Below, in pieces: positions 62,374 through 64,000 of a stretch of DNA of 64,000 nucleotides. Origin of the DNA: Hyphomicrobiales bacterium (GTDB lineage Bacteria; Pseudomonadota; Alphaproteobacteria; Rhizobiales; MH13). The position numbers were made by a program, and so were the translations under genes. The stretch spans positions 62,001 through 126,000 of the forward strand of contig JAEPOK010000001.1 of NCBI GenBank assembly GCA_017642935.1, given 5' to 3'. The notes below the pieces were generated by a model, which made no database searches, was not told where the DNA came from, and worked only from the letters and a program-made list of their open reading frames with translations. Every line of letters begins with the position of its first letter. Position 1 is the stretch's first letter.

Positions 62374-63714
62374 TTACGCCCCTCCCTCTTTGGGTGAGAA
62401 CCTGAAGAAGGCGAGTGCGAAGACCAAAAGCACGAAGAAGACGACCACGGCCACCGCAGCACCTGCACCAAGGTTGGAGAGGGCAAAGCCCTGCTCGTAG
62501 ACTTGGACGGTCAGCGTGCGCGTGCCCGCTGCACCACCAGTCAGCAGGAAGATGTCGTCGAATTTGTTGAAGGTCCAAATGAAGCGCAGAAGGAAAAGCA
62601 CCGATAGGATGCCGACCAATTGCGGCAGCGACAGGTACCAGAACTGTTGCAGCGGTGTGGCGCCGTCCATCTCGGCGGCCTCGTACATCTCTGCGGAGAC
62701 CGATTGCATCGCTGCCAGGATGAAAAGGAAAGAGAGCGGGAAGTACCGCCAGGCTTCGAACGCGATCACCGTGGAAAGCGCGACCGGGAATCCGAAGGTG
62801 AAGCCGAAGATGGTGACATCCACCTCACGCGTCCCGAAGAAGTTTATCGGCGCACCTATCAGCCCCATCTCGACCAGCATCGCGTTGATCGTGCCGGAAA
62901 ACGGATCGAGCAGGATGAGCCAGGTGAAGGCAACCGCGATCACCGGCGCGACATAGGGAAAGAGGAAAAGGCCGCGCAGAATACCGCGACCCTTGAAGGC
63001 GGTGTTCATCAGTTGCGCAGCAAACAGTCCAACCACCAGCGCGCCTGCGGTGGAGAACACGGTATAGTAGATGGTGACGCGCAGCACGAACCAGAACTCG
63101 GAGCTGTCAAAAACGCGCTGAAAGTTCTCAAGCGTGAAATCAAAGCTGGTGAGCACATTGACGCCGGAGCCCGTGACATTCGGCTCGGTTTGGCGAACGT
63201 CGATCGGGTTGTCGAGGAACGCCTGGGTGACCTCGGCCTGCAAGCGAAAGCGCTCGCGGAAGCCGCCTTCCAGATCGCCCAACGCGCAGGAAAGCTCACG
63301 GCCGGTCAGCGTGCAGCGCTCGTCAAGACCGGTGACCGTCAGGCCCTCTGGAATTTGGTCAGTGAAGGCCGCATCACGCACCGGTTGGTTGGGCGAGGAG
63401 TTGCGCATGCGATATTCAAGCTCGACCTCATCGCCAACAGCCTCAGCGTCGCCGCGAAAGCGCTCGGTAAGTAGCATGCTGGGCGCGCGAAGATCAGCCA
63501 ACTCGACCGGTTTGACGGAAATCCAGAAGTTGGCGAGCAGCGGGCCTAGCACGACCAAGACCACGATCAGCGCCGTCGGCAGCAGCATGTTGAAGGCAAG
63601 CCGCGCCTCGCGTTTGCGCATAGGTCCCGACCCCTTGGGCGGGCCAAGGGCGGATATGGGGCCGGAGCCTTTGGGCGGGCCTGAGGAGGAGTCAGCAATC
63701 GACACGGCATTCAC
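62374..63714 (-). CDS. Sugar ABC transporter permease, MalF type, with periplasmic insert
   Basis: A 446-residue permease. One membrane segment (LPTALIVVLVVLGPLLANFW) is followed by about 130 residues of probable periplasmic domain containing VELEYRMRNSSPNQPVRDAAFTDQIPEGLTVTGLDERC, a DUF11-like pattern, then the usual five segments with EAA loop MDGATPLQQFWYLSLPQL. The N-terminus has a duplicated GPPKGSGP. The GTG start at 63714 is supported by that repeat being under coding constraint; ATG at 63621 is the alternative. Confidence 0.88.
   Translation of the reverse strand: MNAVSIADSSSGPPKGSGPISALGPPKGSGPMRKREARLAFNMLLPTALIVVLVVLGPLLANFWISVKPVELADLRAPSMLLTERFRGDAEAVGDEVELEYRMRNSSPNQPVRDAAFTDQIPEGLTVTGLDERCTLTGRELSCALGDLEGGFRERFRLQAEVTQAFLDNPIDVRQTEPNVTGSGVNVLTSFDFTLENFQRVFDSSEFWFVLRVTIYYTVFSTAGALVVGLFAAQLMNTAFKGRGILRGLFLFPYVAPVIAVAFTWLILLDPFSGTINAMLVEMGLIGAPINFFGTREVDVTIFGFTFGFPVALSTVIAFEAWRYFPLSFLFILAAMQSVSAEMYEAAEMDGATPLQQFWYLSLPQLVGILSVLFLLRFIWTFNKFDDIFLLTGGAAGTRTLTVQVYEQGFALSNLGAGAAVAVVVFFVLLVFALAFFRFSPKEGGA
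63622..63681 (-). repeat. Two 24-base coding repeats (GPPKGSGP) in the MalF-type gene
   Basis: Copies at 63658-63681 and 63622-63645 encode the same eight residues; five of eight codons differ, all at third positions, which points to selection on the peptide. Confidence 0.7.
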
Positions 63715-63767
63715 CCGGTGCGTTCAAGCAAAGAATTGGTCGCAAACAAGGGTGCCAGAGGGGGAGG

Positions 63768-63796
63768 GCGATGCCGCCCATTCAGGGCAGCATCGC
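63768..63796 (-). other. Hairpin between binding-protein and permease genes
   Basis: GCGATGC and GCATCGC arms with an inner GCCC/GGGC pairing form a long stem in the 104-base gap. It probably lowers expression of the permeases relative to the binding protein. Confidence 0.5.
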
Positions 63797-63818
63797 ATCT
63801 AGCGTCTTTCGTTGGTGC

Positions 63819-64000
63819 CTACTCGACGGCGGCAGCCAACTCGTCGTTGATGATCGCAACCGTCGCGGCGGCGTCACGCTCGCCATCGATGAACTCGCGC
63901 ACATAGCGGTTGATAATCTGCGAGTTGATGATCTGCGAAGCAATGGAGAGTTGACCTTCGGTCACGCCCCAGCGATCAGCGGTTTCAAGGCCAGCGACGA
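63819..64000 (-). CDS. Sugar ABC transporter substrate-binding protein, C-terminal part
   Basis: Open frame entering from beyond the window: the last 59 residues, from VAGLETADRWGVTEGQ to ATVAIINDELAAAVE. It lies immediately upstream of the MalF-type permease, where the extracellular binding protein of a CUT1 unit is expected, and the helical C-terminus with ATVAIINDEL fits that family. Only the end is visible, so the assignment rests mostly on context. Confidence 0.7.
   Translation of the reverse strand, partial: VAGLETADRWGVTEGQLSIASQIINSQIINRYVREFIDGERDAAATVAIINDELAAAVE

Overview
This window is most of a photosynthesis gene cluster (PGC) of a purple, bacteriochlorophyll-a-making alphaproteobacterium, followed by ordinary chromosomal transport and catabolic genes. 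The cluster is recognised from tspO-crtCDEF-bchCXYZ-pufQBALM, the bchFNBHLM-lhaA block, ppaA-ppsR-bchG-P2-P and class I (ALAS-type) hemA. Codon use and GC look even across the window. The genus cannot be fixed from the sequence alone; the gene order fits Rhodobacterales or Rhizobiales relatives. Both the oxygen-dependent (acsF) and the anaerobic (bchE) ring-E cyclase are present, which suggests pigment synthesis over a range of oxygen levels. There is no pufC or pufX, so the reaction centre is probably reduced by a mobile cytochrome; a class I cytochrome c gene lies inside the cluster. bchI, bchD, bchO, crtA, crtI, crtB and LH2 genes are not in the window.

Layout. 0.1-5.1 kb: tspO (+), crtC and crtD (-), then crtE and crtF (+). 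5.2-13.3 kb: bchCXYZ-pufQBALM (+), closed by a clear terminator. 13.5-14.1 kb: an embedded RibD/DHFR-fold gene. 14.1-20.1 kb, minus strand: a puhB-puhC fusion, puhA, idi, bchJ, bchE and a cytochrome c. 20.4-34.4 kb, minus strand: bchF-N-B-H-L-M-lhaA-puhD-acsF and one open frame joining puhE to hemA. 34.9-41.4 kb (+): ppaA, ppsR, bchG, a PucC-family gene, bchP and a small membrane protein. 41.5-43.4 kb: small accessory genes. 43.4-48.7 kb (-): a branched-chain amino-acid type ABC importer. 48.9-51.4 kb (-): a beta-lactamase-fold hydrolase and an aldehyde dehydrogenase. 51.6-58.7 kb (+): amidase, isochorismatase-like hydrolase, cupin, HpxZ/AtzH-like protein and FAD oxidoreductase, each overlapping the next by 4 bp, followed by an NMT1/THI5-type ABC importer; its substrate is unknown. 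58.7-64 kb (-): a sugar/osmolyte ABC importer with a GH63-like hydrolase, cut by the window end.

How it works together. crtE and idi feed isoprenoids to carotenoids (crtC/D/F end groups) and to the bacteriochlorophyll tail (bchP, bchG). hemA starts tetrapyrrole synthesis; bchH, M, acsF/bchE, J, LNB, XYZ, F and C carry it to bacteriochlorophyllide. puf and puh encode LH1 and the reaction centre, with lhaA and puhB/C/D/E as assembly factors. PpsR and its B12-domain partner PpaA are encoded in the cluster. TGT-N12-ACA PpsR-type palindromes lie before crtD/crtE, bchC and bchE, with one-mismatch copies before bchF, bchG and puhA. bchE also has an FNR-type box overlapping its PpsR site.

The most unusual points are the two fusions of normally separate assembly genes (PuhB-PuhC and PuhE-HemA), the displacement of puhABC from the lhaA-puhD-acsF block, a crtC frame with no ordinary start codon, a proline/alanine-rich tail on PufM, and a sugar permease with a DUF11-like periplasmic insert and a duplicated N-terminal peptide.
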